A stretch of DNA of 17,437 nucleotides from JBBDQZ01 sp040905705 (lineage in GTDB: Bacteria; Bacteroidota; Rhodothermia; Balneolales; Natronogracilivirgulaceae). Positions 1 to 8,352 of this stretch are shown here, one piece after another. The stretch covers positions 1-17,437 of the forward strand of contig JBBDQZ010000065.1 of the NCBI GenBank assembly GCA_040905705.1, given 5' to 3'. The notes beneath the pieces were generated by a model, which was given only the letters and a program-made list of their open reading frames with translations, made no database searches and was not told the origin of the DNA. The position numbers and the translations under genes are program-made. Positions within the stretch are counted from its first letter, which is position 1; each line of letters starts with the position of its first letter.

Positions 1-1
1 A

Positions 2-241
2 CCACCCATAGCAGAGGATGATAATTTTAAAAAGTCTTTTCTGTTGTATTGGTTATTCATGCCGGCTGCCTTTAGATTAGTATGTTTTGAACCTTCTCAA
101 TTCGATCATTTTTTCAAAGAGTTTTTGAAGTTATCAATGTTTTACTGCTTTGTAGCAGGTAATACAAAAAATAGTCATCCGGTTGATCAAATCAAAAACC
201 CAGATGACATTTATGGCACAACCGAATTGCCTGATTTGTGA
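2..241 (+). CDS. C-terminal end of an unrecognised protein, cut by the window edge
   Basis: This reading frame is open from the first bases of the window to a TGA at 239-241 and encodes about 79 residues. The only internal start-like codons are a TTG at 44 and an ATG at 59, so it is more likely the 3' end of a longer gene than a small gene of its own. The first half is rich in aromatic and hydrophobic residues (Phe, Leu, Tyr). The last 30 residues are polar and end in a TTELPDL-type tail. I recognise no domain. A perfect intrinsic terminator follows 43 bases downstream, which fits the end of a real transcription unit. The frame is short and could be spurious. Confidence 0.4.
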   Translation, partial: PPIAEDDNFKKSFLLYWLFMPAAFRLVCFEPSQFDHFFKEFLKLSMFYCFVAGNTKNSHPVDQIKNPDDIYGTTELPDL

Positions 242-283
242 AAATTTCTAACTGAGCATACCATCGAAAATAGCCCTGAATAC

Positions 284-323
284 TAAAAAACCCCGTATAA
301 AACGAAATAAACGGGGTTTTTTA
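284..323. terminator. Bidirectional intrinsic terminator
   Basis: Bases 284-296 pair perfectly with 311-323 (13 bp) around a 14-nt A-rich loop. The stem has a run of A on its left arm, a CCCCGT/ACGGGG core and a run of T on its right arm. On either strand it therefore makes a GC-rich hairpin followed by a U tract. It sits between the end of the rightward partial gene and the 3' end of the leftward tRNA, and can end both transcripts. Confidence 0.9.
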
Positions 324-327
324 ACTG

Positions 328-401
328 TACGCCCGGAAGGACTCGAACCCTCAACCTTCTGATCCGAAGTCAGACGCTCTGTCCAGTTGAGCTACGGGCG
401 C
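328..401 (-). tRNA. tRNA-Arg (anticodon UCG)
   Basis: Read on the minus strand, the sequence folds as a full cloverleaf. The acceptor arms are 395-401 and 329-335, with a G-U closing pair. The D stem is GCTC/GAGC. The anticodon stem is TCTGA/TCAGA around the loop CTTCGGA, giving anticodon TCG, which reads the Arg codon CGA. The T arm carries the usual TTCGAGT loop. Position 73 is A and CCA is not encoded, so the CCA must be added after transcription. The terminator lies directly after the 3' end. Although tRNA genes are common integration sites, no element is attached to this one. Confidence 0.95.
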
Positions 402-767
402 ATCCATAATAGAGTGCATAAGATACGGTTTTTTGGGGAACGTTCACCAATGGATTAATGGCCTTTTTATTGTTGTAATGATAGAAAACCCTTCCTTCCA
501 AAAAATACAAAATAGATCATCTTTCGGAAGACAGATTGAACTTGAAATGGTATCTTTCAATATCTTAAAACTCTAACAAATCATATGGCTCCATCTTCTC
601 ATGGCAGCGGCACTGTCCGTCACTTTATTAATTGCATCGATAATAACTGATTGCATGTGTTTATAATTTTTCGATTCATGATGTTATAAAGCATACCCAT
701 GAAATGATACACATACTCGTGTATTGAAACCTCAACATGGGAATTTCACCAAAATCATTTTTCAGGT
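402..767. other. Intergenic region between tRNA-Arg and priA
   Basis: This 366-base stretch lies between two divergent genes and should hold the promoters of both. I see no convincing open reading frame. A TATAAT at 662-667 is the best -10-like hexamer toward priA, but no -35 element sits at a normal distance. For the tRNA a TATTAT just upstream of base 401 on the minus strand is -10-like, also without a clear partner. I make no firm promoter call here. Confidence 0.4.
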
Positions 768-3260
768 TTGACTCATTACGTGGATATTGTTTTCCCCACA
801 GCTGTCCGGAAACCGTTTTCCTATCGGGTCCCGGAAGCCTGCATTGCATCCGTTCAACCAGGAATAAGAGTCTGGGTTCCGCTCAAAAACCAAATGACTA
901 TCGGGATGGTCATCAGGGTGCACAACCATCATCCGGATTTTAAAACTCGGGAGATCGTTCAAATCCTTGACGAAAAACCGGTACTATCAAAAGAATTACT
1001 GAAACTTACAGATTGGGTTCATCGATTCTATTATTCTGGACCGGGAGAAGCGATTCAGGCTGCATTACCGGCCGGGTTGAATTTCGTTGCCGAACCTCAT
1101 GCCAAAATCAACAATCACAAAAATGATCCGCCATCACACGGCCTCGAACGGGAAGTCTATCTCTATCTGGAAGAGCACGAGGGTGATGCCGGTCTCTCTT
1201 CCAGTGAAATCTCAAAACGATGGAAAGATAAAGGTGCACAGGCACTGGATCGCCTGACAAAGAAGGGACTTGTAGAAATCTGGCAAATCCCGCGTATTCG
1301 TATGAAACCAAAAACTGAAACGGTGTGGGACTGGAGCAACGATATTCCGTTTATTCCTGTGCGCAATCAAAAAGAAGTTGACTGCAACGATATTTCGTCT
1401 TTCACAGACAACCTGGCCGGTAATGGCAAAAAATCAAAAACCCCCAAATGGATCCACGGCCTTTCCATTCTGTACCAGCTTCCATTGCCGGCCACCCGCC
1501 GGCAGATTCTGGATCATCCTGAAATTACACCCTATGTATGGAAACGCATTCAAGATTCCGGATACCTGGTTGCACAAGAAGTTCCGGTTGGCGCAATACG
1601 AAGGGGATTACCTTACGACCCGGAGGCTATTAGCCGCCTTAACCCGGAGCAGGAAGAAGTATACCAACCGGTCAGGGAAGCCATCCTGTCACAAAAATTT
1701 AAACGATTTCTGCTTTTTGGAGTAACCGGCAGCGGCAAAACCGAAATATACATCCACGCTTTGCGGGAAACATTGAATCAGGGCCGAAACGGATTGGTAC
1801 TTGTACCTGAAATCGCTTTGACACCACAGACTGTCCGGCGTTTTCATCTTGTTTTCGGGAATCAGATCGCAGTATTGCATAGCCGGCTGAGTGAACGGGA
1901 ACGTTACGACGCCTGGACATCCCTGCAAAAAGGAGAGAAAAAAATCGCCATAGGAGCCCGATCCGCTGTATTTGCTCCTGTCCAAAATCCCGGCCTCATT
2001 ATCATTGATGAAGAACACGACGCCTCGTACAAACAGGAAGATCCCGCGCCCCGCTATCATGCTCGCGAAACAGCCATCATGAGAGCTTACTATAACAATG
2101 CCGTTGTCCTGACCGGCTCGGCTACTCCGAGTATGATCAGTCTCCACGCCGCCGGAAACGGAAAATGCACCATGCTCCAGATCGAAAACCGGCATGCACT
2201 GGCTAAATTGCCGGAAGTCAAGATCATCGATCTCAGAAAATACCGACATGCCATGCGCGGCCCACTATCTATCCCCCTTTTTCAAGCCATCGAAGATGCA
2301 TTGGGGAAAAAAGAACAGGTCATTCTTCTTCACAACCGGCGTGGTTATGCCACTTTCCTGCAATGTGAAGATTGCGGAAGCGTGGTGGAGTGTCCGAACT
2401 GTTCGGTTTCACTGACTTATCACAAAGCAAATAAACATCTGCGGTGTCATTATTGTGGATACAGCCGGCTGCCACCACGCAGATGTTCTCTATGTAATAG
2501 CACCTCTGTTGGAGAACTCGGAATGGGGACACAAAAGGTGGAGTCAGAGCTGGAAACCTGTTTCCCGACAGCCCGGATAGTTCGTATGGACCAGGACTCT
2601 ACCGGAGCCCGCAATGCCCACGAAAAAATCCTGCAACAGTTTGCACGTGGAGAAACCGATATTTTGATGGGTACACAGCTTGTTGCAAAAGGGCTCGATT
2701 TCCCGAATGTAACGGTTGTGGGTGTTATTAATTCCGATACCGAATTGGCGTTTCCGTCATATCGTTCATCAGAGCGCATGTACCAGTTATTAAGCCAGGT
2801 AGCCGGACGTTCAGGCCGCGGGAAGAAGCCGGGCATCGTCTTCCTTCAAACACTTATGCCGGAACATTCCGCTTTGCAATTTGCTCAAAAACATGATTTC
2901 CAGGGATTTGCAAGGCATGAAATGAAAAGCCGCCGCACGCTGGATTTCCCTCCGTATTCACGACTGACCAAAATTATTTTTAAATCGGCCGACCCCGAAC
3001 TGGTCGCCGTCATTGCCACCCTTTTTACCGAAATAATATGCCGGTTTATTCCCGATAAACAAGTGATGGGACCATCGCCTTCCACTATTGTTCGGATGAA
3101 ACGCGTATTTTCATGGGAATCCCATATCAAGCTTCCACCAGAAAAAAGCTCCACCTATATCGAACGCTTATTTGAGGCCATTACCGATCAGTATAATAAA
3201 GAAAAACCGAAATCAGCCGGGAAAGTGCGTATCACAATCAACATGGATACGATGTACTAA
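768..3260 (+). CDS. priA: Primosomal protein N' (replication restart helicase PriA)
   Basis: PriA is a superfamily 2, 3'-to-5' DNA helicase that recognises stalled or collapsed replication forks and recruits the primosome to reload the replicative helicase. The 830-residue protein starts with the typical 3'-DNA-binding domain (FPTAVRKPFSYRVP). It has a Walker A motif (GVTGSGKT, about residues 318-325) and a DEEH box (about 414-417). Eight cysteines in four CxxC-like pairs between about residues 533 and 576 form the two-zinc insertion. Helicase motifs V and VI (GTQLVAKGLDF; QVAGRSGRG) follow. The start is TTG. No in-frame ATG lies nearby upstream, and the next downstream ATG would remove conserved N-terminal sequence. 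At 830 residues it is somewhat longer than the roughly 730 of the E. coli protein, mainly through a linker near residues 120-220. It is complete, with no key residue missing. Confidence 0.97.
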   Translation: MTHYVDIVFPTAVRKPFSYRVPEACIASVQPGIRVWVPLKNQMTIGMVIRVHNHHPDFKTREIVQILDEKPVLSKELLKLTDWVHRFYYSGPGEAIQAALPAGLNFVAEPHAKINNHKNDPPSHGLEREVYLYLEEHEGDAGLSSSEISKRWKDKGAQALDRLTKKGLVEIWQIPRIRMKPKTETVWDWSNDIPFIPVRNQKEVDCNDISSFTDNLAGNGKKSKTPKWIHGLSILYQLPLPATRRQILDHPEITPYVWKRIQDSGYLVAQEVPVGAIRRGLPYDPEAISRLNPEQEEVYQPVREAILSQKFKRFLLFGVTGSGKTEIYIHALRETLNQGRNGLVLVPEIALTPQTVRRFHLVFGNQIAVLHSRLSERERYDAWTSLQKGEKKIAIGARSAVFAPVQNPGLIIIDEEHDASYKQEDPAPRYHARETAIMRAYYNNAVVLTGSATPSMISLHAAGNGKCTMLQIENRHALAKLPEVKIIDLRKYRHAMRGPLSIPLFQAIEDALGKKEQVILLHNRRGYATFLQCEDCGSVVECPNCSVSLTYHKANKHLRCHYCGYSRLPPRRCSLCNSTSVGELGMGTQKVESELETCFPTARIVRMDQDSTGARNAHEKILQQFARGETDILMGTQLVAKGLDFPNVTVVGVINSDTELAFPSYRSSERMYQLLSQVAGRSGRGKKPGIVFLQTLMPEHSALQFAQKHDFQGFARHEMKSRRTLDFPPYSRLTKIIFKSADPELVAVIATLFTEIICRFIPDKQVMGPSPSTIVRMKRVFSWESHIKLPPEKSSTYIERLFEAITDQYNKEKPKSAGKVRITINMDTMY

Positions 3261-3339
3261 TGAAATTATAAAAAGGGCAGATTTATTAGTAATATTTCTT
3301 CCGGGATAACGTAATGCCGATTCGGTCTTAAAAGGATAA

Positions 3340-4122
3340 ATGTCAAAATCAATAGGAACTGAAATAAACGGACAGAAGCTCATTTCCGTTGTTGAAGCGA
3401 TAATTTTTGCAGCAAGCAAGCCATTGACGGCTGATGATATTGCAAAAGTGATCACCGGGACAGAGCTCTCCCCTCCCATCGATGAAGATGACATCGCCGA
3501 GGTGGTAAATCAGCTCAACAACGACTATGATGAACAGGGAAGGTCATTTTCTATCCAGATACAGGGAGGCGGTTATACCTTTGCGACCCGGCCGATATAT
3601 CATAGCTGGCTGGAACAATTTCAGCATCAGAATACCAAAAGAAAAGTTTCACCCTCAGCAGTCGAAGCTCTGGCAATCATCGCTTACCGTCAACCTGTCA
3701 CTAAACCGGAAGTCGATCATATCCGGGGTGTTGACTCCGGATATATAATCCGTCAGTTGCTGGAAAAACAACTAATCGAAGTAGCCGGGCGTTATGAGGG
3801 TCCGGGACGAGCCCTGCTATACCGCACCTCTTCGATTTTTTTGCAACATTTCGGGATCAATACAATAGACGAGCTTCCGAAACCACGAGAGATCGAAGAG
3901 ATCCTGAAGGATGACGATATGGCAGAACACCGTCAGTTGATGCTTGAACTTAAATCCGAATTGCGGCCTCCGGAAGATACCGGGAATATGAATCACCAAA
4001 ATCCGGATATCGTAGTCAAATCGGTAGAGACTAGCAATAAAGAGTCCGCTCCTTCGGATAAAGACCCTGATGTTACCGATCCATCCGATTCAGATAATGA
4101 CCCCGGGCCCTCCCGGACATAA
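3340..4122 (+). CDS. scpB: Segregation and condensation protein B
   Basis: ScpB is the winged-helix (kite) subunit that binds ScpA and, with SMC, forms the bacterial condensin needed for chromosome compaction and segregation. The 260-residue product has the family's hallmark stretches, including the opening VVEAIIFAASKPL, the motif EALAIIAYRQPVTKPEVDHIRG at about residues 109-130, and the GRALLYRTS segment near 155-165. The last 50 or so residues (DPDVTDPSDSDNDPGPS) are acidic, low in complexity and probably disordered. scpA is not adjacent. The gene lies 79 bases after priA and 28 bases before the pseudouridine synthase gene, so it probably leads a four-gene cluster. The ATG start matches the family N-terminus. 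Confidence 0.95.
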   Translation: MSKSIGTEINGQKLISVVEAIIFAASKPLTADDIAKVITGTELSPPIDEDDIAEVVNQLNNDYDEQGRSFSIQIQGGGYTFATRPIYHSWLEQFQHQNTKRKVSPSAVEALAIIAYRQPVTKPEVDHIRGVDSGYIIRQLLEKQLIEVAGRYEGPGRALLYRTSSIFLQHFGINTIDELPKPREIEEILKDDDMAEHRQLMLELKSELRPPEDTGNMNHQNPDIVVKSVETSNKESAPSDKDPDVTDPSDSDNDPGPSRT

Positions 4123-4150
4123 TAATCCATGAATTTCAATACTACGTCTT

Positions 4151-5242
4151 TTGTCAGACCGGAAATCTCAAAATAAAAAAAACTTGAAGCATCGCTCCGA
4201 ACATCGTTCGAAGGAAAATCGTCCGCTTGAACTGCCCTCATCGAATCGTCCGGCACGAAAACCCTCCCGCAAAAGCCGTCCCTCATCAAAAGCCGACAAA
4301 CACTCTCAGGAATACCCAGAGTCAAAACCGTCATCCGGTAAATCCCTCGAAAAGAGTATGAACCGGAAATCCAATGACAAACAGCGAAGAGGACAACTTT
4401 CATCAAAGCAATCTTCCAATAGAGCTGGTGACAAGCACAAAAGAGACGTACCTCAATCAATAAAGACAGTAAAAAAAACATCCGGCAACTCCGAATTATC
4501 CAAAACGATCCGTCTGAACAAATTCATTGCCCATGCGGGTATCTGCTCGCGCCGTGATGCCGATACTTATATTACTGAGGGTAAAGTCAGGGTCAACGGA
4601 AAGATTTGTACCGAATTGGGAATGCAGGTCAATCCATATGATCGCATTACAGTAAGAGGACAGAAAATCGAACCCGAGCCCTTTGTCTATATCCTGATGA
4701 ACAAACCCCGTGACACCATCACTACCACGAGTGATGAAAAAGGACGGAGAACGGTTATGGATCTGGTAGAGGAGGCTACAGGTCAGCGTGTTTATCCTGT
4801 AGGCCGACTTGACCGCAACACTACCGGGCTTATCCTGCTGACAAACGACGGTGACCTGGCCAACCGACTTATGCATCCCAGTTATAAAGTGCGTAAAGTG
4901 TATGAGGTTCAAACGGTTCGGGAACTTACTGACGACGATTTAAAGCGTTTGAGAACAGGTATACCACTGGACGACGGCCCTGCATCTGCATATAAGGTAT
5001 CCCGGCATCCGGAATATCTTAATGTCATATTAATAAGCATGCATGAGGGGCGTAATCGTATCGTACGTCGTATGATCGAAGCACTTGACAACGACATTGT
5101 GAAACTGGACCGGGTAACCTACGGCCCGCTTCACAAAAAAGGGCTTCGTACCGGTCGGTGGAGAAATCTTCGCAAACGTGAAATCAATGACTTGCGTCGA
5201 ATGGTTCGTTTGATTCCTCTCGAATTTTTAGAACGGCGTTGA
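4151..5242 (+). CDS. rluB: RsuA/RluB-family 23S rRNA pseudouridine synthase
   Basis: This enzyme isomerises a uridine in rRNA to pseudouridine; in the RluB group the target is 23S U2605 (E. coli numbering). An S4 RNA-binding domain (IRLNKFIAHAGICSRRDAD, from about residue 121) is followed by the catalytic domain. The nucleophilic Asp is in GRLDRNTTG (about D221), and the RNRIVRRM motif comes later. The first 115 residues are very basic, rich in Ser, Lys and Arg, and probably disordered, like the basic tails seen on some Bacteroidota RluB proteins. The start is uncertain. TTG at 4151 gives the longest product, and no ATG occurs in frame until about residue 70, so a non-ATG start is likely unless the tail is shorter. 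Pairing with scpB is a classic arrangement. RluB is preferred over RluE/RluF/RsuA because of that neighbour. Confidence 0.9.
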   Translation: MSDRKSQNKKNLKHRSEHRSKENRPLELPSSNRPARKPSRKSRPSSKADKHSQEYPESKPSSGKSLEKSMNRKSNDKQRRGQLSSKQSSNRAGDKHKRDVPQSIKTVKKTSGNSELSKTIRLNKFIAHAGICSRRDADTYITEGKVRVNGKICTELGMQVNPYDRITVRGQKIEPEPFVYILMNKPRDTITTTSDEKGRRTVMDLVEEATGQRVYPVGRLDRNTTGLILLTNDGDLANRLMHPSYKVRKVYEVQTVRELTDDDLKRLRTGIPLDDGPASAYKVSRHPEYLNVILISMHEGRNRIVRRMIEALDNDIVKLDRVTYGPLHKKGLRTGRWRNLRKREINDLRRMVRLIPLEFLERR

Positions 5243-5243
5243 T

Positions 5244-6431
5244 GTGATTCGACCCACAATCTTAGCCCCGCTTTTTATCATTTTGGGATTCGCGATATCG
5301 CCTTCCAATAGCCAAAATGAATCCACTGCCAACATAGAATCACTCCTTTTAAAGGACGACTTTATAGAAGATGCACGTATGGCTATTGACCTGCTCTATA
5401 ACCGGGATTATGGCAAGTCGATTGAAGTCCTCTCTGATTGGAAATACAGATACCCCGATCATCCGGCCTGGTCTCTGTGGAAAGCCTTAGATTTATGGTG
5501 GCCGATACTGATCGATCTTGAAAACACCTCAAATGATAATGCGTTTCTTGTTGCGTCATGGGAAGTTATTGAACATTGTAATCAGTTGCTCTATAGCAAT
5601 GAAAATGATCTGGACGCCCGTTTAATCAGGTCTGTCATGTACGGGCTGATTGCAAGACATCATTCAAACCGTTACAACTGGTATCGGAGTATTCTCAATG
5701 CAAGGAGAGCGTTGCGAGATTTTTTTCAGATAAAGGAAACTCATCCCGGCATTCCCGATTTAAACTTCGGCATCGGCATATACCGATATTTTGCGGCATA
5801 TTTCGTAGAAGAATTTCCATTGGTACGGCCGATTGGATGGATGCTCCCGCGCGGGGATCGGGAGGAAGGTTTGTTCCAGCTGAATCAAGCAGCCGAAAAC
5901 AGTATCTTTCTTCAGCCGGAATCGATCTATTTCCTCGGCCATATTTATCTCCATTATGAAAATGAGGCGGGTCTGGCTCTTGACCATCTCAGCCACCTCT
6001 ATCAAAAGTACCCTGAAAATACCTTCTACCGCAGACTTTATATCCATTCACAATACAGTCTACGAATGATGTCGGAGACCGAAATGCGTATCATCGAAAG
6101 CCTCGAGTATTACAAACATGTGAACAACCATGAAACACAAACCATGCGGGAGGATTTGTTGACATTGAAAGGGCTTATCCATTACCAGCAATTTCAATAT
6201 GAAAAAGCGAAATCCGAATTCCTGAAGGCCATTCAAGTGGCAGAAACACTTGAACCGTTCGAAGAAAGGACAAACATGCTTACTTCATTATATCATCTTG
6301 GTGAAATGAGCATTCGGGAAGGCCAGCGGGAAGAAGCACGTAACTATTTCGGGCGGGCGGCCTCATCCAATTCCGATTATTCGTATGCCAGAAGATCCCG
6401 GGAAGCAATGGTTAAACATCAATTGCAATGA
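5244..6431 (+). CDS. Secreted TPR-repeat protein of unknown function
   Basis: This 395-residue protein begins with a hydrophobic N-terminal segment (about residues 5-20, ILAPLFIILGFAIS) followed by a polar stretch, which reads as a Sec signal peptide. The rest is almost wholly helical and rich in aromatic residues. Clear tetratricopeptide-like helix pairs occur near residues 300-335 and 345-385, where Ala, Leu and Tyr are spaced as in TPRs. TPR proteins act as protein-binding scaffolds, and no enzyme motif is visible. The likely location is the periplasm or outer-membrane side. The start is GTG at 5244, one base after the stop of the upstream gene. The next in-frame ATG is about 45 residues on and would remove the signal peptide. 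Its stop overlaps the start of the following gene, which indicates translational coupling. Confidence 0.8.
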   Translation: MIRPTILAPLFIILGFAISPSNSQNESTANIESLLLKDDFIEDARMAIDLLYNRDYGKSIEVLSDWKYRYPDHPAWSLWKALDLWWPILIDLENTSNDNAFLVASWEVIEHCNQLLYSNENDLDARLIRSVMYGLIARHHSNRYNWYRSILNARRALRDFFQIKETHPGIPDLNFGIGIYRYFAAYFVEEFPLVRPIGWMLPRGDREEGLFQLNQAAENSIFLQPESIYFLGHIYLHYENEAGLALDHLSHLYQKYPENTFYRRLYIHSQYSLRMMSETEMRIIESLEYYKHVNNHETQTMREDLLTLKGLIHYQQFQYEKAKSEFLKAIQVAETLEPFEERTNMLTSLYHLGEMSIREGQREEARNYFGRAASSNSDYSYARRSREAMVKHQLQ

Positions 6432-7153
6432 AGCACTCATTCAACCTTCATCCGGATCTTCCGGAAGTGTCTGTGGTACAACGAATTCAACAGCGTACGA
6501 TGCGGATTCGCATTAAAGATGATCAAATTATTGTATCAGGTCCGGCATCGGTCTCTCGTACTCGCCTCCTTAATTTTGTCCGTGAAAAATCAAAATGGAT
6601 TCACAAAACCTGGGACAAACGACTCAGGCGGCGTCAGTACCTGGAACAACAACGAAGGAATCATCGTGGCACACTTTTACTCCGTGGCGAACGGAAACCT
6701 GTTCACCCGGTTGCCGATGCGAATCAATACAAACCCAAATTGATTGAGAAAGACAGGATAATCGCTTTCCACTTCAACCCAAAGACTAACACAGACAGGC
6801 CGGATTTAAACACCATTCATTCTTTTTACCTGAAAATCGCAAAAGCAGAATTACACCAACAGTTCGACTACTGGTCGGAACGCCTCCCCTACAGGCCGGG
6901 GAAAATGATCATCCGAAATCAAAAAACAAAATGGGGAAGCTGCTCAACACGACAAACCATCTCTCTGAACTGGCGTTTAATCAAGTGCCCTCCAAATATC
7001 GTGGATTATATTATTATACATGAACTTTGTCATTTGAAGTACTTCAATCACAGTGCCGCCTTCTGGCAGCTGGTTTCACAATACTATCCACAACAAAAAG
7101 AAGCACGTACCTGGATTCGCACACACACGGATGAAATTTTCAGCGATAGTTAA
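6428..7153 (+). CDS. YgjP-like zinc metallopeptidase (DUF45/M48-type)
   Basis: The 241-residue protein belongs to the YgjP/DUF45 family of predicted metal-dependent hydrolases. The diagnostic motifs are a TKWGSCS box (about residues 165-171), an NWRLIKCPP segment and the zinc site HELCH (198-202), with a further His at 208 in the FNHSAAFW motif. The HExxH glutamate is the presumed catalytic base. The physiological substrate is not settled for this family, and members are also found fused or linked to restriction systems. Nothing of that kind is nearby here. Its ATG overlaps the stop of the TPR gene by four bases, so the two are co-translated. No signal peptide is visible, so it is probably cytoplasmic. 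Confidence 0.88.
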   Translation: MKHSFNLHPDLPEVSVVQRIQQRTMRIRIKDDQIIVSGPASVSRTRLLNFVREKSKWIHKTWDKRLRRRQYLEQQRRNHRGTLLLRGERKPVHPVADANQYKPKLIEKDRIIAFHFNPKTNTDRPDLNTIHSFYLKIAKAELHQQFDYWSERLPYRPGKMIIRNQKTKWGSCSTRQTISLNWRLIKCPPNIVDYIIIHELCHLKYFNHSAAFWQLVSQYYPQQKEARTWIRTHTDEIFSDS

Positions 7154-7157
7154 ACAA

Positions 7158-7832
7158 CTAATCGTGATGGTTATGCACATTTTCGGCTTCAACATACTTG
7201 TCCCTGAATCCGTCGACTTCCTGATGCTTGTCATTATATCTTGAACACAACTCAACCGGATCATCAATTCTGAGAGTCATCAATCGTGCCGGCGGAATAT
7301 TCAGAAAGACCACTTTTTCATCAAATAGATTACTCCGAACCAGCTGCTTCTCAAACCGGCTGCGAAAGTGGTTGAAGTTCAAGTATTTGTAATAAATGAT
7401 AAAGGAATCCGGTTTGCAAAGTGACAGCTTGTGCTCCCACAACTTGCGGGTCACCGAGGTTGGGATACGTTCATAAGGTAGGCTGGATAATACAAAATCG
7501 TACTTGCAAGCAGGTTGAAATGTCAGGATATCCTGATGATAAATTTTGCATGTACTGCTGGATGTAAACCGGTGTTTGAGGATGTTGCAAAAGTAGTTAT
7601 TCAGTTCCACTACATCGAAACGATCCTGTTTGCCCAAAGCAGACACAATATGTTCAGTGAATATCCCGGTACCGGCTCCGACTTCAAGGATGGAAATCGG
7701 TTCACGGCCAGGTTTTTCCAGTCTTTCAACCACCATCCGCACAGCATCCCGAGCCAAATACCTTGAGCTGGGCATCACTGCACCCGTTTTTTTCCAGTCT
7801 CGAATAAAATGTAGAATATGCTGGTGTAACAA
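7158..7832 (-). CDS. Phospholipid N-methyltransferase-like class I SAM methyltransferase
   Basis: The 224-residue protein has the class I SAM-binding motif EVGAGTGIFTE (about residues 50-60). The acidic ribose-binding motif VVELNNYF follows at about 74-81, and motif IV, LSSLPYERIP, at about 115-124. Its opening, FIRDWKKTGAVMPSSRYLA (residues 9-27), is typical of the PmtA-type phosphatidylethanolamine or ornithine-lipid N-methyltransferases. The absence of the NPPY-type motif used by N6-adenine enzymes argues against an rRNA adenine methylase. The lipid substrate is an inference from similarity. The start is TTG, and the next in-frame ATG (Met20) would cut into the conserved N-terminus. It is convergent with the metallopeptidase gene, with only four bases between the stops and no visible terminator, so the two transcripts may overlap at their 3' ends. 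Confidence 0.75.
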   Translation of the reverse strand: MLHQHILHFIRDWKKTGAVMPSSRYLARDAVRMVVERLEKPGREPISILEVGAGTGIFTEHIVSALGKQDRFDVVELNNYFCNILKHRFTSSSTCKIYHQDILTFQPACKYDFVLSSLPYERIPTSVTRKLWEHKLSLCKPDSFIIYYKYLNFNHFRSRFEKQLVRSNLFDEKVVFLNIPPARLMTLRIDDPVELCSRYNDKHQEVDGFRDKYVEAENVHNHHD

Positions 7833-8139
7833 GAGAACCTTAAATATGTGTCAGGGTATCGGCCCCTAATGATGCAACAATAGAGCGAACTATGTAAGCT
7901 TGTATTATAACAAAATTGAAACTCTCTTGCATAACTGAATTCGCTTATTCGACCGGTATGTAATTCAACGGCCCAAACATATCCGGAGAGAAAAAAGAAT
8001 ACTTGTCTGTACCCGAATATAATAAGTTGAAAGCCAGACATTCCTGTCATCACCGAACAATTGTATCTTCATTAAGTGTCCGATTTTGATTATTTTAACT
8101 AGAATATTATAAATTGTATACCATTTCGATATTTGCGAT
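7833..8139. other. Divergent intergenic region between the methyltransferase gene and xseB
   Basis: These 307 bases separate two divergent genes and contain no credible coding frame in the direction of either. The half nearer xseB is very AT-rich and holds the promoter-like sequence listed separately. I see no repeat or recognised RNA motif in the half nearer the methyltransferase gene, and its promoter cannot be assigned with confidence. Confidence 0.4.
8085..8116 (+). promoter_or_regulatory. Candidate promoter for xseB-dxs
   Basis: TTTGAT (8085-8090) and TATAAA (8108-8113) are separated by 17 bases, about 25 bases upstream of the xseB ATG. The overlapping TATAAATTG also resembles the TAnnTTTG -7 box used by the primary sigma factor of Bacteroidota. 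The match is fair rather than strong. Confidence 0.4.
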
Positions 8140-8352
8140 ATGGCAAAACCGGAAGTAAAAGAACAAATAGATTTTGAACAGGCATTGAAACGGTTATCTG
8201 AAGTTCTGAAGGAGCTGGAAGCAGAAGATGTGCCGCTCGACAAGGCTGTCGACCTTTACGAAGAAGGTATGAAACTGTCGAATATGTGTTCCAAAAAGCT
8301 CGAGGACGCCGAACTAAGAATCGAGCAAGTCACGCGCAATGAAAAACAGTGA
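8140..8352 (+). CDS. xseB: Exodeoxyribonuclease VII small subunit
   Basis: XseB is the small helical subunit of exonuclease VII. Several copies bind each XseA large subunit to form an enzyme that degrades single-stranded DNA from both ends. At 70 residues the product has normal length and the family signature: DFEQALKRLSEVLKELE, then DVPLDKAVDLYEEGMKL, then a short SKKLEDAELRIEQV coiled segment. The gene for the large subunit, often directly upstream, is not here; a leftward methyltransferase gene stands in its place. The 3' end overlaps the dxs start by 14 bases, so dxs translation is probably coupled to this gene. An xseB-dxs neighbourhood occurs in many bacteria. Confidence 0.93.
   Translation: MAKPEVKEQIDFEQALKRLSEVLKELEAEDVPLDKAVDLYEEGMKLSNMCSKKLEDAELRIEQVTRNEKQ

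Noticed and set aside
328..401. tRNA-Arg as an integration site
   Set aside because: Flanking sequence is ordinary, no integrase or repeated tRNA 3' end is present, and the mobile element lies 12 kb away in comM.
737..943. ATG at 737 as an alternative priA start
   Set aside because: It is in a different reading phase from priA and runs into an unrelated short frame.
1689..2249. 186-codon open frame on the minus strand inside priA
   Set aside because: It lies wholly antisense to a well-conserved part of priA and shows no recognisable motif, so it is a shadow of that gene's codon use.
3993..4481. 162-codon minus-strand frame across scpB and rluB
   Set aside because: It is antisense to the low-complexity tail of scpB and the basic tail of rluB. 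Its composition mirrors those repeats, and it does not resemble a real protein.
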